From: Cytophagales bacterium
GTDB taxonomy: Bacteria; Bacteroidota; Bacteroidia; Cytophagales; Microscillaceae
NCBI GenBank assembly: GCA_013298075.1
Contig: JAAFJG010000006.1
Coordinates: forward strand, 20,535 to 84,534
Direction: 5' to 3'
DNA length: 64,000 bases
Shown here: positions 33,322-42,035 of the stretch, in pieces
How positions within the stretch are numbered: position 1 is the stretch's first letter
How the letters are laid out: every line of letters begins with the position of its first letter
Notes under the pieces: generated by a model
Databases searched by the model: none
Told to the model about the DNA's origin: nothing
Seen by the model: the letters and a program-made list of their open reading frames with translations, nothing else
Translations under genes and position numbers: made by a program

Positions 33322-36225
33322 TTACAACACTCTTTTCAATGTAATAGAAATATTTGTACCTATATTTTGTTGGCTTTCGATATGTAAATCTGCGTCTATT
33401 TCTTTGGATCTTTGTGCCATATTTTTCAGTCCATAATGACCATCTTTATTGATAGAAGTATCAAAACCAAGTCCATTATCCGAAATTTGTAAGGTTAAAA
33501 AATCGTTTTCAATCAAAATTTTGATGCTAATTTCTGTGGCAAAACTATGTTTTATGATATTTGTAAAAATTTCTTGCGTAATTCTAAACACTTGTAATGA
33601 TTGTTGAGAGGTTAAATAAAAGTCATTATAAATGTCTGATTGAAAATTTATTTTATTTTTGGTTGCTTCTTCATATTGTAAAGTATGTTTTTTTATTCTG
33701 ATAATGAGTTCAGAAGCAAAAATATTTTCTTTATTCATCACCCAAATAGTTTCTCTCAGACTTCGAATAGTTTCTTTTGTAAACAATTTTAAGGAACTAA
33801 ATAATGATTTTTTTTCATTTATTTCATTATTTTTATGTTGTATCTCGTCTAAAGTATGCAAAATATAGGTAAGTTGAGAGCCAATATTATCGTGTAAATC
33901 TTGTGAAATACGTTGTCTTTCTGCTTGAATTTTTTGTAAAATATAGACTTCTTTTGTTTTTTTGAGTAGATTTTTATTCGAATAATACCACATTATCAGA
34001 AAAATAAATCCTAAAAAACAAATAAAAAATATAAAAAAATATAAAAATTTTAGCCAAAAAGATGATAAAATTTCAAAATTAATAACCATTTTTTCGGATA
34101 AAACTTGATTAGAATCTACCGCCCAAACGGTCAAAGTATATTTTCCTGTTTCTAAATTTTGAAAATTGAGTTGCATATTTTCAGCAAAACCTTTTTGAGT
34201 AGATTTATAAGTTTCTAATTGGAACAAAATTTTATTTTCTTTTTCATTCAAAAAACTTAAATTTGCGAACTCAAACCGAATATTATTTTCTAAATGATTT
34301 AATTTCAATATTTCATTTATATCAATATTTTTTTCTGTGCTATCTATTTTGACACGCAATAAGTATAATTTTGGCGTAGATGTTGCCAAATATTTTATTT
34401 TATGAACATCAATCGTGCATACACCTTTGGAAGTAGCCAATAATATTTTTTGATTATTTTCATCAAAATTTGCTTTATTTATGTGTAAATCTTTATCAAA
34501 AAGAAAGAAAAAATCTCCCAATTTTCTAAAATTTTCTTGTTCTTTTATATACAAATACTTATCTGTCAGCACAAAAAAATCTTCATTTTCGTTCTGAAAA
34601 ATCAATAAAATTTTTATTCCAACTAATATTTTATTGTCAATTTTATAATTTTTTATAACTTTATTTTCATTCAAAATACTAATTCCTTTGTCTGTTCCTA
34701 TCCAAATAATTGGATTTTTTTCTGTATTTTTTTGTTCATATACATAATAAACTTGGTTAGAAAGTAGTCCATTTTTGGTAGAAAAATTAATTATTTCCTT
34801 GTTTTTTGTCCATAAACTTACCCCATTTGTATAAGTATGCCACCATAATCCTGCGTTATTTTTGGTCATTCGTTCTATTAAAGTGCCTGTTTTTTCATTA
34901 AAATTTTCAAAAATATAGTTGATTTTATTGTTTTCAAAAATGCCTACAGAATTGCCAAAAGTAGATAAATAAATATCATTTTCAAAAAAAGCAATATCAG
35001 AAGTACCTCTCCCTTCTCGAATTTTTTGTTTTATTTCTCCTTTTTCATTCAAAATAAAAAAGTTTTCAAAACTACCTACGTACATTTCTCCCTTTTCATT
35101 TTGTTTGGCTACTCTTATATTTCCTTCTTCTAAAATTAACGAACTAACTATTTGATTTTCAATGATTTGTAATCCTTTTTTATGTCCAATAATTAATTTA
35201 TTTTTGCTATAATTGACATCATTTATGTCTTCGTATGTTAGTCCATCTTGTTGATTATAAACGTTTATATTTTCTGAAATAATTTTTTGAACGCCATCAC
35301 CAAAAGCAGAAATCCAAACGTTTTTTTCATAATCTACAAAAATATTTTGTATTAAATTATTATTGAGTCCATCTTTTTCTGTGATTTGCGTCATTTGCGT
35401 AGGCGAAATCATAAAAACGCCTTTATTAGAACCAACCAAATAAGACTCTGTAAATTTATCTCTACAAATAGAATTTCTAAATATAAAATCATCTTTTACT
35501 TTAAAACTATACAAAAGTTCAAAAAAATGTGTTTTGATATTTTGTCTAAAAACTCCTACTTCATTTTTATTTATTTTAAGCAAGAAAAAATTAAAATGTA
35601 AAGCATAAAAATTACTTATCATATCTTGAGATATATTAGTATTAAAAATAGGTTTTTCAAATAGAATAGGTACTTTTTGTTCTCCATAATTTTGTACAAT
35701 TTGGTTTTTATCCACATAAATTTTTGGATATATATCAGACTTATCAATCTCTTTTAAATATGTTTGAACAAACGTATTATTTTTAAATACATAACTCAAA
35801 CTATCCATTTCATTCACATAAATTTGTACTTGTTTTTCATTATTTTCTCTGATATTCCAAGCATATTTTCTTGATATATTTGGTAAAAAACATTTCATTT
35901 CTTTGCCATTATATCTACATATTCCCCCTTCATATACATAAAACCAAATATTATTTTGACTATCTTGAAATATTTTGTGTATCATATTTTTAGGTAGCCC
36001 ATTTTCGATAGATAAATTCATAAATTTTTTTCCATCATATCTACTTGCACCTTTTTCGGTGGCAAACCACATAAAACCTTGTCTATCTTGAAAAATTTGA
36101 AACACATAATTACTGGGCAATCCTTGTGTGGTCGTATAATTTTCGAAGAAAATAGTTTTTTGTGCTGATAAAAAATGGGAAATAAAAAAAAATAAGGAAA
36201 AATAAAATACAATAATCAATCGCAT
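33322..36225 (-). CDS. Two-component regulator-propeller sensor histidine kinase
   Basis: The 967-residue protein starts with a signal peptide and a periplasmic beta-propeller made of Reg_prop repeats (LPSNYVFQIFQDRQGFMWFA; FVDYEKNVWISAFGDGV; LLSNQVYYVY), followed by a Y_Y_Y domain, one membrane helix (FLYFFIFFICFLGFIFLIMWYY) and a cytoplasmic HisKA_3 kinase. The phosphoacceptor is His778 in RISQDLHDNIGSQLTYIL. The ATPase motifs EIFTNIIKHS, SDNGLGFD and GHYGLKNMAQR are intact. There is no receiver or AraC domain, so a separate NarL-type response regulator is expected; none is adjacent. A TATCTTTG box precedes it (36245-36252). Confidence 0.9.
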   Translation of the reverse strand: MRLIIVFYFSLFFFISHFLSAQKTIFFENYTTTQGLPSNYVFQIFQDRQGFMWFATEKGASRYDGKKFMNLSIENGLPKNMIHKIFQDSQNNIWFYVYEGGICRYNGKEMKCFLPNISRKYAWNIRENNEKQVQIYVNEMDSLSYVFKNNTFVQTYLKEIDKSDIYPKIYVDKNQIVQNYGEQKVPILFEKPIFNTNISQDMISNFYALHFNFFLLKINKNEVGVFRQNIKTHFFELLYSFKVKDDFIFRNSICRDKFTESYLVGSNKGVFMISPTQMTQITEKDGLNNNLIQNIFVDYEKNVWISAFGDGVQKIISENINVYNQQDGLTYEDINDVNYSKNKLIIGHKKGLQIIENQIVSSLILEEGNIRVAKQNEKGEMYVGSFENFFILNEKGEIKQKIREGRGTSDIAFFENDIYLSTFGNSVGIFENNKINYIFENFNEKTGTLIERMTKNNAGLWWHTYTNGVSLWTKNKEIINFSTKNGLLSNQVYYVYEQKNTEKNPIIWIGTDKGISILNENKVIKNYKIDNKILVGIKILLIFQNENEDFFVLTDKYLYIKEQENFRKLGDFFFLFDKDLHINKANFDENNQKILLATSKGVCTIDVHKIKYLATSTPKLYLLRVKIDSTEKNIDINEILKLNHLENNIRFEFANLSFLNEKENKILFQLETYKSTQKGFAENMQLNFQNLETGKYTLTVWAVDSNQVLSEKMVINFEILSSFWLKFLYFFIFFICFLGFIFLIMWYYSNKNLLKKTKEVYILQKIQAERQRISQDLHDNIGSQLTYILHTLDEIQHKNNEINEKKSLFSSLKLFTKETIRSLRETIWVMNKENIFASELIIRIKKHTLQYEEATKNKINFQSDIYNDFYLTSQQSLQVFRITQEIFTNIIKHSFATEISIKILIENDFLTLQISDNGLGFDTSINKDGHYGLKNMAQRSKEIDADLHIESQQNIGTNISITLKRVL

Positions 36226-36244
36226 TATGATAAGTTTATAGTTA

Positions 36245-36252
36245 CAAAGATA
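36245..36252 (-). promoter_or_regulatory. -7 box of the sensor kinase gene
   Basis: The minus strand reads TATCTTTG, 19 bases upstream of the ATG at 36225. The divergent LRR gene has TAATTTTG at 36360-36367. Confidence 0.45.
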
Positions 36253-36359
36253 GCATTTTTTTCAGATTTTAGTAGAAAAAAAGAAAAAAAACTATCTTTT
36301 TAACAAATTCATTCTAAAAAATCACCTTTTAATGTTATAAAATTGAAAAAAATGTGAAC

Positions 36360-36367
36360 TAATTTTG
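36360..36367 (+). promoter_or_regulatory. -7 box of the LRR/TPR-CHAT pair
   Basis: TAATTTTG matches TAnnTTTG, 57 bases upstream of the LRR gene ATG. The TTG further upstream (36343) is too close for an ideal -33. Confidence 0.45.
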
Positions 36368-36424
36368 CAACATCAAACTAATAAATCGCTTTAATACTTT
36401 TAAAAATTAAACTTCAAAAATCAA

Positions 36425-37003
36425 ATGAAAAAACTTGTTTTTATGTTTATATGTGCGTTTATATGTGTGTATGCACACGCACAAAATACTTTGCTTGATT
36501 CTGTAAAATTATCAAAAAAACCTACTTTTAGGTCTTTTACAGAAGCTATGAAAACAAATAATGGAGTTTATAAATTATATTTGTACAATAAAAATTTAAA
36601 AGAATTGCCACAAGAAATCGGAAAATTTAAGAAGTTACAAGAATTAAATTTGCACGCTAATCAATTAACTACTTTACCAAAAGAAATCGGAAATCTAAAA
36701 AATTTGCAAAGTTTAGAATTAAGAGATAATCGACTTAATTGTTTACCAAAAGAAATGAGTGAATTAAAAAACTTAAAAAAATTGGATTTATTTGTAAATC
36801 AATTTACTAATTTTCCAAAAGAAATAATTGGATTACAAAATTTACGAATATTGAATTTATCATCAAATCAATTGACTATGTTACCAGAAGAAATCAGTGA
36901 GATGAGAAATTTAGAGTTCTTAAATTTGAAAGGAAATCCTATTGCTAACGAAAAAAAGAGAAATATAAGAGAACTTTTGCCAAATTGTGAAATTACATTT
37001 TAA
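36425..37003 (+). CDS. Secreted leucine-rich repeat protein
   Basis: The 192-residue protein has a signal peptide (MKKLVFMFICAFICVYAHAQ) and about five LRR units of the bacterial 23-residue kind (LQELNLHANQLTTLPKEIGN; LRILNLSSNQLTMLPEEISE), capped by NPIANEKKRNIRELLPNCEI. LRRs form curved binding surfaces for proteins. The gene ends 13 bases before the ATG of the TPR-CHAT gene, so both are likely on one transcript and both are exported. An LRR partner next to a CHAT protease suggests a recognition or substrate-targeting role; this is inference. Confidence 0.85.
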   Translation: MKKLVFMFICAFICVYAHAQNTLLDSVKLSKKPTFRSFTEAMKTNNGVYKLYLYNKNLKELPQEIGKFKKLQELNLHANQLTTLPKEIGNLKNLQSLELRDNRLNCLPKEMSELKNLKKLDLFVNQFTNFPKEIIGLQNLRILNLSSNQLTMLPEEISEMRNLEFLNLKGNPIANEKKRNIRELLPNCEITF

Positions 37004-37016
37004 ACTAAAAAAAATT

Positions 37017-39956
37017 ATGAAAAAATATATCTTACTTTTTATATTATTGTTGTTTTACATCAATATATACGCCCAAAATTCTTGGCGAGAATTATTAGAT
37101 AATGCTCAAAAATATTTTGAGGCTGGAAAAATTATTTCTGCTCTCGATTTTGCTGAAAAAGCACGCATAGCAGGCGAAAAAGAATTTACCAAAAAATCAA
37201 AAGAATATAGCATTACTTTGACTATATTGAGCATTATCAATAGAAAATCAGGTAATTTGCAAAATGTTGAAAAATATTTACTCGAATCTATCGAAATTAT
37301 TGAACAAATAGAAGGTAAAAATGGACAACAATATGCGCCCGCTATCAATCAATTAGGACTTTTTTATGCAGAAGTAGAAAAACATCAAAAGGCAATTAGT
37401 TTGTATGAAAATGCTATCAAAATAATAGAAAATAATCCAAAACAACAAGAAATTTATTTGCAATTTACTAATAATTTGGCGTTGAGTTATGCAAGATTGA
37501 ATAATTATGAAAAAGCCCATAAAATATTGAATGATAATATTACTTTTATAGAAAAAAATAAAATGCAAAAAAGAGAACAAGGCATTGTTACTCGAAATAT
37601 TATTGGAGAAATATATAAATATGAAGGAAAATATGCGTCTGCAGAATTGAATACTAAAATTGCAAAATTATACATAGAAGATATTTATAAAGTCTATGAA
37701 AAAGGAATTGGCTCTTTTAATTTTGAATTATATGTGTCAATTATTACAAATTTAGCAGAAATACAAAAGTTAATGGGACGTTTTTCGGAGGCGGAACCTT
37801 TGTATGATAAATCTTTGGACTTTTCGGGGAAATTATACGGCAAACAATCGCAAATGTATGCAGGAGTTTTAACTCAATTAGCCTCACTTTATATGCGTAC
37901 TCAACGTATGGAAAAAGCAGCGCAAAACTATTTAGAATCTTTGGCGATTGTCGAAAAAATATATGGAAAAAACCACGTCAATTATGCCCTTGTCGTGAAT
38001 AATTTAGCGGTTTTATACATGCAAAATAAGAATTATCCAAAGGCTGAAAAGTTATATGAAGAAACTATTAATATCTCAAAAATAGAAAAAAATAGAGAAT
38101 ATTACAATAGTTTAAATAATTTGGCTAATTTATATATGGAACAAAAAAAATATGAACCAGCAAAAAAACTTTTAATTGAATGTGAAAAAGAACTAAAAAA
38201 AATTGTGGGAGTTTTGCACAATTCTTATATTAGATGTATTAAAAGTTTGGGCGAAACGTATTTTTATTTGGGCGATTATACTAATGCAAAAAAATATTTG
38301 ATGGACATGTCTATTTTTAAATTGAAAGAAATGAGCGATAATTTTGGCTTTCTCTCTGAGTCACAAAAATTGACTTATTTAGAAGAAAATAGAAAATATT
38401 TTGAAACATTTTCATCTTTTGCTTTTTCTTATTCCTATATTAATAAAAACCAAAATGATAAACAAGCCGTTTTAAATACTTTATATTCATTATTTACGGC
38501 ACAAAAAGGCATTGTTTTTAATTCAAATAAAAAAATTGTACAAGAAATTATGAGCAGTGGAAATGCTGATATGATCAACAAATATAATAATTGGAAAGAA
38601 CAAAAAGAACAATTAGCCCATTATTCTAATTTAACTTCTGAAGAATTGAACCAAAAAGGAATCAATATTAAAGAACTTAGAATAGGCACTGAAAATGTTG
38701 AGAAATTAATAAATTTACAATCTTTTGAAAGAAAAAAAAAGGAATTTTCTTTTAGTTCTATTGATGAAATAACTAAAAAATTAAACGTTGATGAATGTTT
38801 GATTGAAATTATTAGAATAAAAATTGATACCGCAATAACTTATGGATTTTTGTTGGCAAATAATCAAGGAAAATTAGATATAGAATTGGGAATAAATGGA
38901 AAAGATTTGGAAGAAAAATTTTTGAAATATTATAAAAATATGATTAAAAATAAATCTTTTGACAAACATAGTTACAAAAATTATTGGTCGCCAATAGAAA
39001 AAGTACTCAAAAGAAATGGCAAATTTAAAAAAATATTTATGGCTGCTGATGGCGTATATAATGAAATTAATTTGTCTTCTATCAAAATTGGAGAAACAGA
39101 AAAATTTGTGTTAGATGAATTTAATATTCATTTACTTACGAATACAAAGGAAATTTTGGATTTAGAAATTAAAAAAACAAATTCAAAAAAAGAAAAGAAA
39201 ACAACCAAAACTGCTCGCCTTTTTGGTCGCCCAACTTATCAAATGGAAGGAGAAAAACATCAAGAACACACCAAACAAGAAAGAAAAACAGGCGAAGAAC
39301 GCGAAGTTACTTTTTCAGAAAATTATGCCAATGTAGAATGGAATGATTTGCCGGGAACAGAAACAGAAATAAAAAGTATCGAAAAAATTATGAACGCCAA
39401 TAATTTAAAAGTCGAAAGTTTTTATAAAGAAAAGGCAACAGAAGAAGCCGTAAAAAATTCTAAAAATCCAACTATTTTGCATATTGCCACACACGGTTTC
39501 TTTTTTCAAGACGAAGACAAAACCAAAATAACTAACTCTAACGAAACAATGATGCGTTCAGGAATTGCGTTGGCGGGCGTGAGCAATTATTTTAGAGCAA
39601 AAGAAAAACCAAATACAGATGATGGAATTTTGACTGCTTATGAAGTTTCAAATATGGATTTAGGTAAGACAGAATTAGTAGTTTTATCTGCTTGCGAAAC
39701 AGGTTTAGGCGATATAACGGCAGGAGAAGGCGTTTTTGGTTTGCAGAGAGCGTTGCGTGTGGCAGGTGCGAAAACGATTATTACAAGTCTTTGGACGGTC
39801 AATGATGAAGTTACACAAATGTTGATGACCGAATTTTATTCGATTTGGTTTTCGGGAATTTCGTGTAGAGATGCGTTTAATCAAGCCCAAAAGAAAATCA
39901 AAGAAAAATATCCTGAGCCATATTTTTGGGGTGCTTTTTTGATGATTGGGGAATAA
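37017..39956 (+). CDS. Exported TPR-CHAT caspase-like protein
   Basis: Start ATG 37017 (MKKYILLFILLLFYINIYAQ) gives a signal peptide; a longer frame from 36987 would hide it. The 979-residue protein has a run of TPRs over about residues 20-450 (YAPAINQLGLFYAEVEKHQK; YALVVNNLAVLYMQNKNYPK), a linker, and a C-terminal CHAT domain. The catalytic dyad of caspase-like proteases is intact: His826 in LHIATHGFFF and Cys893 in VLSACETGLG, followed by GVFGLQRALRVAGAKTIITS and PYFWGAFLMIG. CHAT proteases cleave partner proteins on activation; in this case the partner may be the upstream LRR protein or an envelope substrate. Confidence 0.9.
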   Translation: MKKYILLFILLLFYINIYAQNSWRELLDNAQKYFEAGKIISALDFAEKARIAGEKEFTKKSKEYSITLTILSIINRKSGNLQNVEKYLLESIEIIEQIEGKNGQQYAPAINQLGLFYAEVEKHQKAISLYENAIKIIENNPKQQEIYLQFTNNLALSYARLNNYEKAHKILNDNITFIEKNKMQKREQGIVTRNIIGEIYKYEGKYASAELNTKIAKLYIEDIYKVYEKGIGSFNFELYVSIITNLAEIQKLMGRFSEAEPLYDKSLDFSGKLYGKQSQMYAGVLTQLASLYMRTQRMEKAAQNYLESLAIVEKIYGKNHVNYALVVNNLAVLYMQNKNYPKAEKLYEETINISKIEKNREYYNSLNNLANLYMEQKKYEPAKKLLIECEKELKKIVGVLHNSYIRCIKSLGETYFYLGDYTNAKKYLMDMSIFKLKEMSDNFGFLSESQKLTYLEENRKYFETFSSFAFSYSYINKNQNDKQAVLNTLYSLFTAQKGIVFNSNKKIVQEIMSSGNADMINKYNNWKEQKEQLAHYSNLTSEELNQKGINIKELRIGTENVEKLINLQSFERKKKEFSFSSIDEITKKLNVDECLIEIIRIKIDTAITYGFLLANNQGKLDIELGINGKDLEEKFLKYYKNMIKNKSFDKHSYKNYWSPIEKVLKRNGKFKKIFMAADGVYNEINLSSIKIGETEKFVLDEFNIHLLTNTKEILDLEIKKTNSKKEKKTTKTARLFGRPTYQMEGEKHQEHTKQERKTGEEREVTFSENYANVEWNDLPGTETEIKSIEKIMNANNLKVESFYKEKATEEAVKNSKNPTILHIATHGFFFQDEDKTKITNSNETMMRSGIALAGVSNYFRAKEKPNTDDGILTAYEVSNMDLGKTELVVLSACETGLGDITAGEGVFGLQRALRVAGAKTIITSLWTVNDEVTQMLMTEFYSIWFSGISCRDAFNQAQKKIKEKYPEPYFWGAFLMIGE

Positions 39957-39976
39957 AATTTTTAAAAAAAATGTTA

Positions 39977-40140
39977 GTTTTTAGAGAATTTTTGCATTTT
40001 TTTTTGAAATGTATTTTTGAATTGCCTCCAGATTTATCTGGAGGATAATATAAAATTCAATTGTTGGCTTTAGCCGAAATTTTATACTTTTTGATATTTC
40101 AAATAAGTGAAATAAATCTAATTTCTACATAAATAATAAT
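39977..40140 (+). repeat. Palindromic interspersed element, copy E
   Basis: The left end GTTTTTAGAGAATTTTTGC starts at 39977, 20 bases after the TPR-CHAT stop. The hairpin CCTCCAGATTTATCTGGAGG is at 40025-40044 and GGCTTTAGCC near 40066. The right end is decayed. Orientation is opposite to copies C, D and F. Confidence 0.7.
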
Positions 40141-40224
40141 ATTAAAAATAATTCTGCAAAACTCTCTAAAAAAATTAAAATTATAAAAAAAATCAAAGTT
40201 AAATTATAAAAAAAAGTTATTATT

Positions 40225-41718
40225 ATGAAAAAAATAAGTGTAAAAGTACTTGCTTTGGCAAGTTTAATGTTGTCGTTACAGTTTTGTAATACGAGCAGCA
40301 ATGAAAGCAAAAAAGACAAACAAACAGACGAAAAATCTGTGAATTTGGACAGCAAAAAAGGCTTCGGAAATCTCGAAATTAAGCCTGATGTGTATTCTTT
40401 TGAGGCAGAAAAAGGCAAAGTAATCGAGACAGAAACAGGGACAAAAATCACTTTTTCGGCTGATAATTTTGTTGATGCCGATGGGAAAATCGTGAAGGGA
40501 AAAGTGGATATTTCTTTTCGAGAATTTCATACAATCGCGGATATTATGGCTTCTGGTATCACTATGGCATACGATAGCGCGGGACAGACGTATAATTTTG
40601 AGTCTGCAGGTATGTTCGAAATGTCAGGAAAACAAAATGGCAAAGAGATTTTTATTGCCAAAGAAAAAGACGTAAAAGTAGATTTGGCTTCTTACAAAGA
40701 TGGAGCGTTTAATCAATATGAATTAAACAAAAAAAATAATTTACAAACATATTTTCAAGGAAAAAAATCGTTGGATTATGGTAGTTTTATCATACCGCAA
40801 TTAAACGCACAAACGAAACCTGAAGACCCAAGTATCAAAAAAACAAATGGTAAATGGTTTATTACCAAAACAAGTCAGTTGCCTTCGATTAACGTTGAAA
40901 AACTGAAAAAAATGGCAGAATTAAAATCGGAAGCGCCCACAAAACCGATTATGCCTGAGCCTTTTAATGACAAAGAACCGATTATGGATTTTGATATTAA
41001 CACAAAACAATTTCCAGAATTAGAAACGTTTAAAAATATTATTTGGCAATATGCGGGCAATAATCAAGGTGATAGTCCAAGCAAAAATCAATGGATTTTT
41101 GAAACAAAATGGTCAAATATCAAATTAGAAAGTGCTAATTTGGAAAATATTATTCGTTATAAATTGATTCTTTCAAACAATGCGAAAACATTTGTAACTT
41201 ATATCAAACCTTGTTTGCGCGGACAACAATTAGAAAGTGCCAAAACTATTTTTGCTCAAAAAAATATGGAGTACGAAAAAGAAATGAAAAACGATAGACG
41301 CTCAAATATTGATAAAGAAATGAAAAAAATCAAAATTAAAGGTGATTTTATCAGAGCATTTGCGATTCAAAATTTTGGTACGTATAATTGTGATATTATC
41401 TCAAGTATGAGAAATCCTATGAGAGTAGTTGCCAATTTTGGTGATTTGACTTTGTCGAGTCTTTGTTTGATTAGTGGAGATAGGTCTTTTAGGGAATATA
41501 GAAACCAAAAAGATGTGATTTTATTTGACCAAGGAGCAGTCAATCAAATTGTCGCTAATATTATTGATAGTAATGGTAAAGCAAAAACTTATCATTTTTC
41601 TAAAGATGAATTTGCTCAATTAGATTTCAAAAAAATCAAAGAAACAGGCAAAATTGATATTAATTTGAGAGAGGTAAATATGGATAATTTACTCGATTTT
41701 AGAAAAATGATCAATTAA
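40225..41718 (+). CDS. Unknown lipoprotein
   Basis: The 497-residue protein has a lipoprotein-type start (MKKISVKVLALASLMLSLQF, then Cys21), followed by a Ser/Lys/Asp linker. Residues about 55-175 form a beta-rich region (GTKITFSADNFVDADGKIVK; KVDISFREFHTIADIMASGI) of a type seen in many Bacteroidota outer-surface proteins, where it resembles carboxypeptidase-regulatory-like or ZU5-like sandwiches; I cannot name the domain. The C-terminal third has a second beta-rich unit ending IDINLREVNMDNLLDFRKMI. It stands alone between two interspersed elements and has a hairpin terminator. Confidence 0.65.
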   Translation: MKKISVKVLALASLMLSLQFCNTSSNESKKDKQTDEKSVNLDSKKGFGNLEIKPDVYSFEAEKGKVIETETGTKITFSADNFVDADGKIVKGKVDISFREFHTIADIMASGITMAYDSAGQTYNFESAGMFEMSGKQNGKEIFIAKEKDVKVDLASYKDGAFNQYELNKKNNLQTYFQGKKSLDYGSFIIPQLNAQTKPEDPSIKKTNGKWFITKTSQLPSINVEKLKKMAELKSEAPTKPIMPEPFNDKEPIMDFDINTKQFPELETFKNIIWQYAGNNQGDSPSKNQWIFETKWSNIKLESANLENIIRYKLILSNNAKTFVTYIKPCLRGQQLESAKTIFAQKNMEYEKEMKNDRRSNIDKEMKKIKIKGDFIRAFAIQNFGTYNCDIISSMRNPMRVVANFGDLTLSSLCLISGDRSFREYRNQKDVILFDQGAVNQIVANIIDSNGKAKTYHFSKDEFAQLDFKKIKETGKIDINLREVNMDNLLDFRKMIN

Positions 41719-41727
41719 AAAAACATA

Positions 41728-41757
41728 AAAAGTGCAAGTAAAACTGCTTGCACTTTT
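41728..41757 (+). terminator. Hairpin terminator after the lipoprotein gene
   Basis: AAAAGTGCAAG (41728-41738) pairs perfectly with CTTGCACTTTT (41747-41757) around an eight-base loop, ten bases after the stop. Only four T residues follow, so termination strength is uncertain. Confidence 0.65.
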
Positions 41758-41786
41758 AAAAAAAAATCATAAAAAAAAAAAAAATA

Positions 41787-42000
41787 GGTTCATAAGAAAT
41801 TATTGCAGAGCTAATTTTATTCTACTATAAATAGCCATTTATTTTGAAAATATAGAAAAATATTAATTTGAAAAATGTAGAGATTTCGGCTAAAGCCAAC
41901 TATTGATTTTTTTATTATCCTCCAGATAAATCTGGAGGCAATTCAAAAAATATATTTCAAAAAAAATATTTTCATTTTACGCACAAATATCCTAAGAATC
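41787..42000 (-). repeat. Palindromic interspersed element, copy F (best full-length copy)
   Basis: The 214-bp unit begins GGTTCATAAGAAATT (41787) and ends AATATCCTAAGAATC (42000), imperfect inverted ends with about 11 of 15 positions matching. Inside are GGCTAAAGCC near 41888 and the hairpin CCTCCAGATAAATCTGGAGG at 41919-41938. It fills most of the spacer between the lipoprotein gene and the WG-repeat gene. Confidence 0.8.
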
Positions 42001-42035
42001 AAAAAATAATAAACAAAAATTAAAAAATTACAATT

